Source: Ferruginibacter sp050611725
GTDB taxonomy: Bacteria; Bacteroidota; Bacteroidia; Chitinophagales; Chitinophagaceae
Direction of reading: 5' to 3'
Assembly: GCF_050611725.1 (NCBI RefSeq)
Contig: NZ_JBODJB010000001.1
Span: forward strand, 372,001 to 436,000
DNA length: 64,000 bases
A model generated the notes under the pieces. It had not been told where the DNA came from. It worked only from the letters and a program-made list of their open reading frames with translations, and did not search any database. Shown here piece after piece: positions 43,740 through 52,488 of this stretch. Positions within the stretch are counted from its first letter, which is position 1. Each line of letters begins with the position of its first letter. The translations under genes and the position numbers were made by a program.

Positions 43740-45527
43740 CTATAGCACTGTTTCCCTTTTCTCATACTGCATATGATAGAGTTTACTGTAAAAACCTTCT
43801 GAGGCCAGCAATGCTTCGTGGGAGCCACTTTCCTTGATCTCTCCTTTGTCGAGCACAATTATTTTATTGGCTTTTCGGATAGTACTTAAACGATGTGCAA
43901 TAACAATAGAGGTTCTACCGGCAATAAGGGTATCAATAGCGTGTTGGATCAATTGTTCACTTTCCGTATCAACAGACGAAGTAGCTTCATCCAAAATAAG
44001 TATGGACGGATTATACAGCAAAGCTCTTACAAAAGAAAGCAATTGCCGCTGCCCCAGTGAAAGGGTAGCTCCTCTTTCCATTACATTATAATTATATCCT
44101 CCGGGTAGTTTTAAAATAAAATCGTGGATGCCGATCAGTTTCGCTGCTTCAATAACCTGCTCTTTGGTTATATCGGGATTTCTTAGTGTTACATTATCGT
44201 AAACAGAGCCGCTGAATAAAAACACATCCTGCAAAACAACGGCTATTTTACTCCGCAGATAATACAGATCAATCGCTTCTATATTATTTCCATCGATATT
44301 AATCTCTCCACTATTTATTTTATATAGACGATTGAGTAAACTAATGATCGATGTTTTGCCACTACCTGTGTTACCTACAATTGCAAGTGTTTCGCCTGCT
44401 TTGATATCGAAAGAAATATTTTTTAATACATAGTTATTGTCGATATAAGCAAATGAAACATTCTTAAATGAAACACTTCCATTGATCACCGGCTTTACGT
44501 TTACTCCTTCGTTGATAGTACTATCAGGATTATCCAAAACTTTAAATACCCTCTCGCCTGCTATCATTCCCATTTGCAATACATTGAACTTATCGGCCAA
44601 TACTCTTAAGGGACGAAACAATAAATTCAAACAAAGAATGAACGCCGTAATGGTTCCGGCAGCATCAGGGTGTTGATCACCAGCTGCTCTCCACACCAAC
44701 AAACCCAACGATATTGCCAACACCAATTCTACTACCGGAAAGAAAACAGAATACGCCATGATAGACTTTACATTGGCATTACGGTGCTCCTTATTGATCT
44801 CGTCAAATTTCCTAAACTCTCTTTTCTCTGCGGCAAAAGCCTGTACAATTGCCATTCCTGTAATGTGTTCCTGTACAAATGCATTTAAATTAGCTACTGC
44901 ATTACGTACACGGGTAAATGATTTATTAACTGCTTCTTTAAAAATAAAAGTTGCAAAGATCAATATAGGAAATGGAGCCAAACAGATCAATGTCAGTTTC
45001 CAATCTACGATGAACATATAGATCAATACAGAGATGATCGACAGCAGATCAGCAATGATCGGTATTAATCCATCACTGAAAATATCATTGATAGATTCAA
45101 TATCATTGATCGTCCTTGTAGTGAGTGTGCCAATAGGAGTTTTATCAAACTGAGATAAATTCAGATGCAGCACTTTATTATACGTAGCATTACGCATATC
45201 ATTTACAACACTCTGACCCAGGGATGCAGTAAAAAAAGTAAAAACAAACCTGGCGACGGATTCAATCAACAGTAATCCAAACTGTATCAGCGTAATACCA
45301 ATAATGACCTGCATTGCTCCATGTAAAAAAGCTATGTTAGCATTGGGATGTAAGCCTTTGTTGATAGTGAGTTGTATTAGCCATGGCCGTATGGGAGATA
45401 GTACTGCTAATAGGATAGCAAGAAAAACAGAGAAATAAAACTTGCGTTTATAAGGAGCAGCAAATGTGAACACACGCCGAAGCAGTGAAAAATTGAAAAC
45501 CCTTTTTTTCTTTGTCTGCTCACTCAT
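43740..45527 (-). CDS. ABC exporter, fused permease and ATPase
   Basis: From the ATG at 45527 (MSEQTKKKRVFNF) it is 595 residues. Six TM helices (about 25-310) form a type I exporter permease; the NBD carries Walker A GNTGSGKTS, the signature LSLGQRQ (S-G-G-Q replaced by SLGQ), Walker B ILILDEATS and the switch His in IVIAHRLST. It resembles MsbA/heterodimeric multidrug exporters and probably works as a homodimer; the substrate (lipid A or a drug) is not clear. An in-frame start 14 codons upstream is rejected because a -7 element (45532-45539) falls between. Confidence 0.92.
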   Translation of the reverse strand: MSEQTKKKRVFNFSLLRRVFTFAAPYKRKFYFSVFLAILLAVLSPIRPWLIQLTINKGLHPNANIAFLHGAMQVIIGITLIQFGLLLIESVARFVFTFFTASLGQSVVNDMRNATYNKVLHLNLSQFDKTPIGTLTTRTINDIESINDIFSDGLIPIIADLLSIISVLIYMFIVDWKLTLICLAPFPILIFATFIFKEAVNKSFTRVRNAVANLNAFVQEHITGMAIVQAFAAEKREFRKFDEINKEHRNANVKSIMAYSVFFPVVELVLAISLGLLVWRAAGDQHPDAAGTITAFILCLNLLFRPLRVLADKFNVLQMGMIAGERVFKVLDNPDSTINEGVNVKPVINGSVSFKNVSFAYIDNNYVLKNISFDIKAGETLAIVGNTGSGKTSIISLLNRLYKINSGEINIDGNNIEAIDLYYLRSKIAVVLQDVFLFSGSVYDNVTLRNPDITKEQVIEAAKLIGIHDFILKLPGGYNYNVMERGATLSLGQRQLLSFVRALLYNPSILILDEATSSVDTESEQLIQHAIDTLIAGRTSIVIAHRLSTIRKANKIIVLDKGEIKESGSHEALLASEGFYSKLYHMQYEKRETVL

Positions 45528-45531
45528 GCTA

Positions 45532-45539
45532 CAAAGATA
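45532..45539 (-). promoter_or_regulatory. -7 element abutting the ABC exporter start
   Basis: TATCTTTG matches TANNTTTG and ends 4 nt before the ATG at 45527, implying an almost leaderless transcript. Confidence 0.45.
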
Positions 45540-45686
45540 CAGTGTGGTTACTAAATAATTAATGGACAATGATTTGTCAAAAATGTTATTTGCATTAACA
45601 AAATACTACGTTGATTTTAAGATTTTGTTGAGCCTGTAAAGTTTTGTTGGCACGATATTTTCAATATTTGAATAAAATATACGATT

Positions 45687-46208
45687 ATGAAAACTTTAAA
45701 GCATTTTATCCCGCTTTTAGCGGCAGCTATGACTATTGTCGGAGTTTCATCCTGCACAAAAGACAATGAAGAAACCACAAGATTTTCTGTACGTATGACC
45801 GACAACCCATACAATGCAACTGCAGTAAATGTTGAGATCAAAGAGGTAAAGGCGAATTATACAAATGACTCTACCAAATGGGTAAGTTTCATGACACATG
45901 CCGGTGTATATAATTTATTAGAACTTCAAAATGGTGTGGACACATTATTGGCAGAAGCAGTAATACCAACCGGCACAATAAAAGAAATTCGTTTTGTGTT
46001 AGGTACAGATAACAGTATTGTTATTGGTGGTGTAACCTACCCACTGACAATTCCGAGTGGTTCGGAATCTGGATTAAAAATTAAATTGAATAAAAAACTG
46101 AATGCTTCCATAGATAGTGTTCTGATTGATTTTGATGCAGGTTTATCAATACACTTGGAAGGTACAGGTGATTACAAATTAAAACCGGTATTAAAAGTTA
46201 AACCGTAG
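45687..46208 (+). CDS. DUF4382 lipoprotein
   Basis: A 173-residue lipoprotein (signal ending VGVSSC, Cys23). The mature part RFSVRMTDNPYNATAVNVEIKEVKANYTND...GVYNLLELQNGVDTLLAEAVIPTGTIKEIRFVLG...is the DUF4382 beta-sandwich. The family is common on Bacteroidota and archaeal cell surfaces; function is unknown. It is transcribed alone and ends at a strong terminator. Confidence 0.92.
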   Translation: MKTLKHFIPLLAAAMTIVGVSSCTKDNEETTRFSVRMTDNPYNATAVNVEIKEVKANYTNDSTKWVSFMTHAGVYNLLELQNGVDTLLAEAVIPTGTIKEIRFVLGTDNSIVIGGVTYPLTIPSGSESGLKIKLNKKLNASIDSVLIDFDAGLSIHLEGTGDYKLKPVLKVKP

Positions 46209-46230
46209 GTTTCTTGGTTATAGTGTGATT

Positions 46231-46277
46231 TTCAAAAGAGAAGGGCTCCGTTTAAAGCGGAGCCCTTCTCTTTTGAA
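46231..46277. terminator. strong bidirectional terminator
   Basis: A 20-bp perfect stem whose left arm (46231-46250, core AGAAGGGCTCCG) pairs with 46258-46277, with a 7-nt loop, between convergent genes. Outer A- and T-rich arms provide T-tracts both ways. Confidence 0.93.
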
Positions 46278-46297
46278 TTATTTTATCGGATGATCAT

Positions 46298-48511
46298 TTA
46301 TTCTCCATCCATTTTTTTGTTGTAAGCTTTGATAAAAATTGCGCCTAAATTTTTATATGGCGGGATATAATCTTCCCAACTTTCTCTTACTTCCGCACTT
46401 GGATCTTTTGAGAATAGTTTCGTTAAATCAGTCCACATATCTTTCCACATTAAAGTTTTACCAGATACAAATGTTGTGTTTAAATAATTCAATATCGGAC
46501 GATTAATATCTCCCTTGCCTATTTCTTTTGTAGAAACTATGTGTGCATCAGGACAAAGGGACAGTATCTTATTCAGATTTTTAAACCCGCCGCAGGAACC
46601 CAGGATAATGATCTTTGCATCACCGGGCATACGCTTTATAGTACCAGGCAACCAGTAACTATGCCCTCGGTGAATTACCACGGATGGATAAATTTCATTT
46701 TTACTAAGATAATTATTCAAATGCACCTGGGCAGAATCATCCAGATTTGCATCGCTATCCAAAGGCCTATTAGCGTATATCCATACACGTTTGCCTTTAA
46801 GAGATTTTATTTCTACCCATTCTGCATTTTGAGTAACTTTCCACTCTTTTGGAGAAAAGCTGTTAATAAACCCATTATAGTTTCCTTTACCATCATCATC
46901 TCCATAGAAAAAAACTTGTTGCACAATTCTACCGGTATCATCTGATAAATACTTTGAATCAACAGAATACACCGGCGGAATACCGATTTCTTTTGTAAGA
47001 TCGATACCATTAACAGGATCTAAAGAAAGAAAGATCGTTTTAAGTAACCCGTAAATAATTTTTCCACGATTATTATCTTCTTCTATACTTTGCTGTTCAT
47101 TCTCTTTTACATCATCCAAAATCGTTTTCAACAAAGCTTTATCATTGATGCTACTGTAACTGTCGGCAACATCCACTGCATCTTCCAGATTATTTCCATT
47201 ATCCAGCTTAGCAACAAATGCCTTCATTAGCGTAGATGAGCTTTGCTTAGGCATCAATTTTAAAAATGTATCTAACTGATTAAAGTTTGCTGCCATTTTT
47301 ATGAACTTCTTGAAATAATCCATATTCACACTAAGCAGCAGATCATCTGTTCTCGGTTTTGGACCGAGCTTTTGTAATAATCTTGAAAAGCTATGTTTGT
47401 AACTTGATGTATAAATATCATTCTCTCCCATGACCATCATGAAATAAATATCTTGTGGTGTTAAAGGATTAATGGCCTTCATTCTTACATTCAGATTACT
47501 TTGATCGTGCAATTCGTTGATCGGTGTAATGAAATGTTGTATGGCTTTTCGTTGCAATACATCTCTTAAGCCGTTTGTACCAAACATAGCAATAGGCGTA
47601 TCCAGTGCTACCAATCTTGAATAATAACGTATCTCTGTTTTTACCAGCAATTGATAATACCCCACGCTATCGTAGCCAACCACACCATCACCAACAAATT
47701 TCCTGATATCTTCTATGGTTTGTTTACCACTTAAGATATCATCTAAAAAAGGAAAATAAAATAATGCATTGGGGGTTTGGCTCAATTTTGCAACAGCCAT
47801 AACCAATGGATCTGTATTACGATGAATCAATTTACCAACCTGCGATTTTGTTGCCTGTGCAAATGAATATAACTGAACAGGATCTTTCTTACAAGCTACA
47901 ACAATGAGACTATCAGCAAAAGAAGTATTCACATATGGGCCAATATCTGTGAGAATCTTATCGGGATTCTGATCAACATATTTTAAAAACAAAATCTCCT
48001 TAGCTCTTGCGTAACCTGCGTTCTTTTTGAAGATAGATGTAATGATATTTCCTACTTCCCAGGAAGTTTCTTCAATTATAGGAGCTATGCTTTGGCTGTC
48101 GATATCTGCTTTTAATGCCTTATCAAATACATTGATCAATTCAGGTGTTGAAGCAGCATTGAGTACTTTAGCCTTCCATGCATTCCTAAACCCTTTTACA
48201 ACATCTTCTACATAATTAAGGTTTCGGATCTTTTCGTTATTCCCAATAATCTTTGAGGAATTCTCTACAAAACATTGCAGCGCATCTATTTTTCTGAAAA
48301 TAACATCAGTTACCTGCAAATTAATTTCTTCATTTTTTGACGCTCGGATCTGACCGTCAGGTTTACCATCGGCCTTATCGCATTTTTTTTGCTCTTCATT
48401 TATCCGGTCGTGAAAACGAAGTCGTTGAAAAGGGACGGTACAAGTATCAGTCGATGCAAACGAGCTGAAAGCTGAAAACAGTAAAACAAAATACAGTATA
48501 AGTCGCTTCAT
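46298..48511 (-). CDS. secreted protein with C-terminal caspase-like His-Cys dyad (clan CD-like)
   Basis: A 737-residue protein with signal peptide (MKRLILYFVLLFSAFSSFAS). Residues 25-560 are an all-helical region with no recognised domain. The C-terminal 130 residues carry a hydrophobic strand ending in H614-R-G-H617 and, 20 residues later, a second strand ending GS-C640-GG (KIIILGSCGGF), then STKEIGKGDINRP. A strand-His-Gly...strand-Cys arrangement is the clan CD (caspase/gingipain/CHAT) catalytic signature. I infer a secreted cysteine peptidase or peptidase-fold protein. No propeptide or sorting domain is obvious. It is monocistronic, between a DUF4382 gene and the PhoB-like regulator. Confidence 0.75.
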   Translation of the reverse strand: MKRLILYFVLLFSAFSSFASTDTCTVPFQRLRFHDRINEEQKKCDKADGKPDGQIRASKNEEINLQVTDVIFRKIDALQCFVENSSKIIGNNEKIRNLNYVEDVVKGFRNAWKAKVLNAASTPELINVFDKALKADIDSQSIAPIIEETSWEVGNIITSIFKKNAGYARAKEILFLKYVDQNPDKILTDIGPYVNTSFADSLIVVACKKDPVQLYSFAQATKSQVGKLIHRNTDPLVMAVAKLSQTPNALFYFPFLDDILSGKQTIEDIRKFVGDGVVGYDSVGYYQLLVKTEIRYYSRLVALDTPIAMFGTNGLRDVLQRKAIQHFITPINELHDQSNLNVRMKAINPLTPQDIYFMMVMGENDIYTSSYKHSFSRLLQKLGPKPRTDDLLLSVNMDYFKKFIKMAANFNQLDTFLKLMPKQSSSTLMKAFVAKLDNGNNLEDAVDVADSYSSINDKALLKTILDDVKENEQQSIEEDNNRGKIIYGLLKTIFLSLDPVNGIDLTKEIGIPPVYSVDSKYLSDDTGRIVQQVFFYGDDDGKGNYNGFINSFSPKEWKVTQNAEWVEIKSLKGKRVWIYANRPLDSDANLDDSAQVHLNNYLSKNEIYPSVVIHRGHSYWLPGTIKRMPGDAKIIILGSCGGFKNLNKILSLCPDAHIVSTKEIGKGDINRPILNYLNTTFVSGKTLMWKDMWTDLTKLFSKDPSAEVRESWEDYIPPYKNLGAIFIKAYNKKMDGE

Positions 48512-48654
48512 AAATAAATTTCTAATGCAAAGATGCCAAAAATTATACCAAGGGTAAATATGACAAATTCACGGGCTCAATTTAGTTATTTATGCCGTTA
48601 TAGCGGGTTAACAATTTGATAATACATAAATAGCCTTTAATTAAAGGTATAGAC

Positions 48655-48662
48655 TACTTTTG
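48655..48662 (+). promoter_or_regulatory. -7 element of the PhoB-like regulator
   Basis: TACTTTTG fits TANNTTTG, 15 nt before the ATG at 48678, and rules out the TTG at 48660 as start. Upstream, GTTAT/GTTAT/GTTAA at 48585, 48597 and 48607 are spaced 12 and 10 nt, a possible degenerate autoregulatory site. Confidence 0.5.
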
Positions 48663-48677
48663 TATAGCAAAGAGCGT

Positions 48678-49352
48678 ATGAATATTGTTAAAAAAATTTT
48701 AATTGCTGATGATGAGCCGGATATTCTGGAGATCATTCAGTTCAATTTACAAACCGAGGGTTACGAAGTTATTACTGCAAAAAATGGCAATGAAGCTATT
48801 GACCAAGCTAAAAAACACTTACCCGACCTGATTATTTTAGATGTTATGATGCCGGGTAAAAACGGCATTGAAGTTTGTAATATCTTACGTTTACAACCAA
48901 GTTTTAAGGAAACACTCATCATCTTCCTATCCGCATTAAGTGACGAGGCAACAGAAGTAAAAGGTTTAGAAACGGGTGCTGATGATTACCTTACTAAACC
49001 TATCAGTCCAAAGATCTTACTTACCAAAGTAAATGCTCTTTTCAGAAGATTGAATAAGGAAGACAGCAGTTTGTTACAAGTAGGCGACCTAAAAATTGAT
49101 AGAGAAAAATATATTATCAATTATCTGGGACAAGAGATCATACTGGCCAGAAAAGAATTTGAACTACTGGCACTTTTAGCTTCCAAACCAGGAAAGGTTT
49201 TTTTAAGAAATGAAATTCTTAGTCAAGTATGGGGTACCGAAGTAATTGTTGGCGACAGAACCATTGATGTTCACATAAGAAAGATCCGCCAAAAATTAAA
49301 CCTCGATTGCATTACTACTGTAAAAGGCGTTGGGTATAAGTTTGAGCTTTAG
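48678..49352 (+). CDS. PhoB-like response regulator (OmpR family)
   Basis: A 224-residue regulator: receiver with D11-D12-E13 pocket, phospho-acceptor D55 (LIILDVMMPG), LSA and K in TKPI; winged-helix domain with RKEFELLALLASKPGKVFLRNEILSQVWG and RTIDVHIRKIRQKL...VKGVGYKFE. The ILDVMMPGKNGIEVC and receiver-WHD linker are PhoB-type. It is followed 110 nt later by its kinase and sits at the head of a phosphate-transport island, which supports a PhoB role. Its stop codon begins a heptamer array. Confidence 0.92.
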   Translation: MNIVKKILIADDEPDILEIIQFNLQTEGYEVITAKNGNEAIDQAKKHLPDLIILDVMMPGKNGIEVCNILRLQPSFKETLIIFLSALSDEATEVKGLETGADDYLTKPISPKILLTKVNALFRRLNKEDSSLLQVGDLKIDREKYIINYLGQEIILARKEFELLALLASKPGKVFLRNEILSQVWGTEVIVGDRTIDVHIRKIRQKLNLDCITTVKGVGYKFEL

Positions 49353-49460
49353 TTCATAGTTTTTAGTTCATAGTTCTTAGCCAAAGCAAAAACCTAATAA
49401 ATAGTTATTACTTTAGCAACGAAATATAGTTTAACTAAAAACCAGGAACTAAGAACTGAC
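49350..49460. repeat. inverted pair of heptamer arrays
   Basis: Left array 49350-49380: TAGTTCA, TAGTTTT, TAGTTCA, TAGTTCT, TAG. Right array 49433-49460: AACTAAA, AACCAGG, AACTAAG, AACTGAC, the inverted form. A 52-nt spacer separates them, so the whole regulator-kinase gap can fold into one long hairpin. The left array overlaps the regulator stop. Confidence 0.75.
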
Positions 49461-49462
49461 CA

Positions 49463-50512
49463 ATGTTTTCAGGAAAAAATTTCTCCCCTCAACAATTATC
49501 TGCCCTTACGGCAATTGCTCTGGCTATTCCAATAGCATTGGGTATTTATTTTTTCTACCCTGTTTGGTGGGTTGCACTCACTTCATTAGCAGTTATTTTT
49601 TTGAGTAGTTATGGGCTGATACTTTTCATGGTACAAAAGTTTGTTTACAGGAAGATAAAACTCATTTACAAACTCATTTATCAAACTAAAGCCAGTAAAA
49701 GAGAAGAATTTTATTACAAGAGTATCTTACCGCAAAAGAGTATTGATGATGTAAGAGAAGATGTGGAAGAATGGGCCATACAACGCAAAGAGGAAATTGA
49801 GTTGTTGAAAAAGAATGAAGCCTACAGAAAAGAATTTTTACAAAACCTCAGCCACGAATTTAAAACTCCCATTTTTGCCATTCAGGGATACGTTGATATT
49901 TTATTAAACGGTGCTTTAGATAACGCTGAAGTGAATAAAAAATTTTTAACAAATGCATCCCGTAATGTTGACAGATTGGTTAACCTGGTTGATGATCTTG
50001 ATGAAATATCAAAACTGGAGATGGGCCAGTTAAAATTAAGCAAAAGCAATTTCGTTATTCAGGATCTCATAAAAGATGTATTTGAATCTTTGTCTATTAA
50101 AGCAGAACAAAAGCAACTCAGACTTGTCATAAAAAAAGGTTGTGAATTTCCATTATCTGTTTTTGCAGATAAAGAAAAAATACGACAAGTACTCATTAAC
50201 CTAATCGATAACGCTATAAAATACGGCAAACAAAATGGTGAGATTGAAGCGAGTGCTTATAAAATAGATGGAAAACAAATGCTGATAGAGATCAGCGATG
50301 ATGGCGAAGGTATCGGCGAAGAACATCTTGACAGAATATTTGAACGCTTTTACAGGACCGATCTTGCAAGAAGCAGGAAGGTTGGTGGTAGTGGGCTTGG
50401 GCTTGCTATATGTAAACATATCATCGAGGCTCATAACCAAACCATTCATGTAAGAAGCACTATAGATGTTGGAACTACTTTTGGGTTTACCTTAGAAAAC
50501 AAAAAGGATTAA
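49463..50512 (+). CDS. PhoR-like sensor histidine kinase
   Basis: A 349-residue kinase: two TM helices (about 14-31 and 35-57) with almost no periplasmic loop, HisKA with phospho-His H131 (NLSHEFKTPIFAIQGYVD), HATPase with N box (LINLIDNAIKYG), G1 (DDGEGI), F box and G2 (GSGLGLAIC). It lacks an external sensor, as in PhoR, which senses through the Pst/PhoU system or a related phosphate transporter. It pairs with the upstream regulator. The ATG is 2 nt after a repeat array. Confidence 0.9.
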   Translation: MFSGKNFSPQQLSALTAIALAIPIALGIYFFYPVWWVALTSLAVIFLSSYGLILFMVQKFVYRKIKLIYKLIYQTKASKREEFYYKSILPQKSIDDVREDVEEWAIQRKEEIELLKKNEAYRKEFLQNLSHEFKTPIFAIQGYVDILLNGALDNAEVNKKFLTNASRNVDRLVNLVDDLDEISKLEMGQLKLSKSNFVIQDLIKDVFESLSIKAEQKQLRLVIKKGCEFPLSVFADKEKIRQVLINLIDNAIKYGKQNGEIEASAYKIDGKQMLIEISDDGEGIGEEHLDRIFERFYRTDLARSRKVGGSGLGLAICKHIIEAHNQTIHVRSTIDVGTTFGFTLENKKD

Positions 50513-50517
50513 ACTCA

Positions 50518-50925
50518 TTATTTTCTCACACTTTCCAGTAGCTGTTTAGCTTCGGGCTTTAATGAACTTGCTCTTATTTTTCCATCCTGTATAAATGAGA
50601 ATTGCATACAGTTTACATCATTCATTCTAAAATCGATATCCTGTATAACCTGATTCATTTTAAAGAAGTGCAGTGAACCATCATAACCACATTTATTGAC
50701 TTCATTCATTGCATCAGCCCCAACCATTACGGCCAATTGTTCAATAATTTTCTTGTCGGAAATAATTTTAACAGCAACAACATTATCCATCTTCCCATCT
50801 CCTGTGTAATATTTAATTGCCACACTATCGGAACCGGATATATACTCCGTGATCTTTTTGTTTCTGTTATCGCATGCTGAAAGAAAAAATGAAAAGAGTA
50901 CAATCAGTAATAATAAATGCTTCAT
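50518..50925 (-). CDS. hypothetical lipoprotein
   Basis: A 135-residue protein with a lipobox (LLLIVLFSFFLSAC, Cys19) starting at the ATG 50925 (MKHLLLL). The mature part has a KYYTGDGKMDNVVAVKIISDKKIIEQLAVMVGADAMNEVNKCGYDGSLHFFKMN...NDVNCMQF pattern with two cysteines. No family recognised. It is the downstream gene of the minus-strand run whose terminator at 50957-50982 lies just ahead of it. Confidence 0.75.
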   Translation of the reverse strand: MKHLLLLIVLFSFFLSACDNRNKKITEYISGSDSVAIKYYTGDGKMDNVVAVKIISDKKIIEQLAVMVGADAMNEVNKCGYDGSLHFFKMNQVIQDIDFRMNDVNCMQFSFIQDGKIRASSLKPEAKQLLESVRK

Positions 50926-50956
50926 CTTACAATTTTTCTTAAAGGTACAAAATGAA

Positions 50957-50982
50957 ACCACCCGATAAGACTATCGGGTGGT
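50957..50982 (-). terminator. terminator of the 51044 lipoprotein
   Basis: ACCACCCGATA (50957-50967) pairs with TATCGGGTGGT (50972-50982), loop of 4 nt, followed on the minus strand by TTCATTTT. It ends the beta-helix lipoprotein transcript. Confidence 0.82.
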
Positions 50983-51043
50983 ACAAGCATGAGAAAAATT
51001 TGCTATTGCTTAAGGAACTTGTTTTATGATTACGATTGCTGCA

Positions 51044-52444
51044 TTAAAATTTAGTCCATCCTTTCCACCATGTATCACCTATTGCACAAGCACCTTTATA
51101 TGTTACAGATGTAAATCCTGTAGCCAATTTCGAATTCAGGAAGCTTGCACCTGTTACTGCAACAGAGCTTACAGTTGGGTTAAAATCAGGCGTTGCATAA
51201 TTGAACGGGGCTGTAATTCCTGCATCTGCATTGTTGGTTAAAATACTATTACCAAAAGCGGTAGTATTGTACCAGTCTGTAATAGTCGCCGAGGTATTTA
51301 CAGTTAAGGGAACATTAGCATTACCTGTAATGCTGTATAAAACAGGTGTAGGGCATCCTGCAATAATATTATTTTGTACCATTAGAGAACCCGGAATATT
51401 ATTGTCTGTTGGAACTCCTTTAGTTGCATCTATGTACAAACCTTTAGGGTAACCGAGTATTACAGAATTAAAAAGCGACATGCTTGAATTTCTTCTGATC
51501 TGTGCACCCCATACAAATCTTGAATGACCTGTGTTTGCTAAAGTTTCTTTAGGGCCCATTACTGTCATGTTACTGAAAACAGGAGCAGTTTGTGGCAATA
51601 AAGAACTACCTGCTGCATCATTATCACTTTCAAAAGCTTCGCTGTTAGAAACGTCTGCAACAGCTGAATCTCTTAAAGAAATTCCAAATTGTACTTTACC
51701 GTTATATCCGTTATCAGTATCAAAATCATCATCCAATGGTCTGATAGAAATAAGGTGTTTACAATTTACCGTACCGCCAAACCATTCAAAAGAATCATCG
51801 GCAGAGTAAGCAACTTCAACAAAATCAACTACAGTTTGATTACCAACACCACCAAATGTTAAACCATTGATCTCTTTATCCGGTAAGAATGCATAGCCTG
51901 CATATTCAATACGAACATACCTTAAGATACCACTGTTATCTGCCGGATTTTGTCCTTGTGTTGAAGGAGTGCCATACAAACCTAAACCATCACTATTATT
52001 GATACCTCCTTCAATTTCACCAACACCTTGTACTCCGTTAAATGATGCATTTGTAGGAGCATTTCCGAGAATTACTAACCCTGCCCAATCTCCACGTTGA
52101 GGTGTAGGGGCTTCAGATGTAAATACAATTGGCTTATCTGCCGTACCATCTGCAATGATCTTGCAACTACGTGTAATAATCAACCCGCCATTTTTTCCAA
52201 ACTCCCCTACGATCTTTGTACCCGGTTCAATAGTAAGAATTGCTCCATTAGTAACGTATACCAATCCACGAAGCTTATAGGTATTACCTGCTTTTAAAGT
52301 ACGATTGGCTGTTATTCTTCCTTCCAATATTGTATTTTCAGGTGTTTCTGTTATAATCGATGGAGTTCCATCTACTTCAATTTTTCTACAGCTTGTATTT
52401 ACCAAAGAAGTAAGTAGCGCAGCTGCAATTAGAATTTTTTTCAT
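51044..52444 (-). CDS. beta-helix surface lipoprotein
   Basis: A 466-residue lipoprotein (signal ending LVNTSC, Cys19) with a parallel beta-helix-like body: GLVYVTNGAILTIEPGTKIVGE, GLIITRSCKIIADGTADKPIVFTSEAPTPQRGDWAGLVILGNAPTN, then NNSDGLGLYGT, GILRYVRIEYAG, NGLTFGGVGNQTVVDFVEVAYSADDSFEWFGGTVN. I know this family from Bacteroidota genomes as a frequent neighbour of TonB receptors; function unknown. It is 44 nt downstream of the TonB receptor gene and probably acts as its partner lipoprotein at the cell surface. Confidence 0.88.
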   Translation of the reverse strand: MKKILIAAALLTSLVNTSCRKIEVDGTPSIITETPENTILEGRITANRTLKAGNTYKLRGLVYVTNGAILTIEPGTKIVGEFGKNGGLIITRSCKIIADGTADKPIVFTSEAPTPQRGDWAGLVILGNAPTNASFNGVQGVGEIEGGINNSDGLGLYGTPSTQGQNPADNSGILRYVRIEYAGYAFLPDKEINGLTFGGVGNQTVVDFVEVAYSADDSFEWFGGTVNCKHLISIRPLDDDFDTDNGYNGKVQFGISLRDSAVADVSNSEAFESDNDAAGSSLLPQTAPVFSNMTVMGPKETLANTGHSRFVWGAQIRRNSSMSLFNSVILGYPKGLYIDATKGVPTDNNIPGSLMVQNNIIAGCPTPVLYSITGNANVPLTVNTSATITDWYNTTAFGNSILTNNADAGITAPFNYATPDFNPTVSSVAVTGASFLNSKLATGFTSVTYKGACAIGDTWWKGWTKF

Positions 52445-52488
52445 GATTTATGATTCTGGTTTAAAAATTTATTTTATGTTTTATAGAA

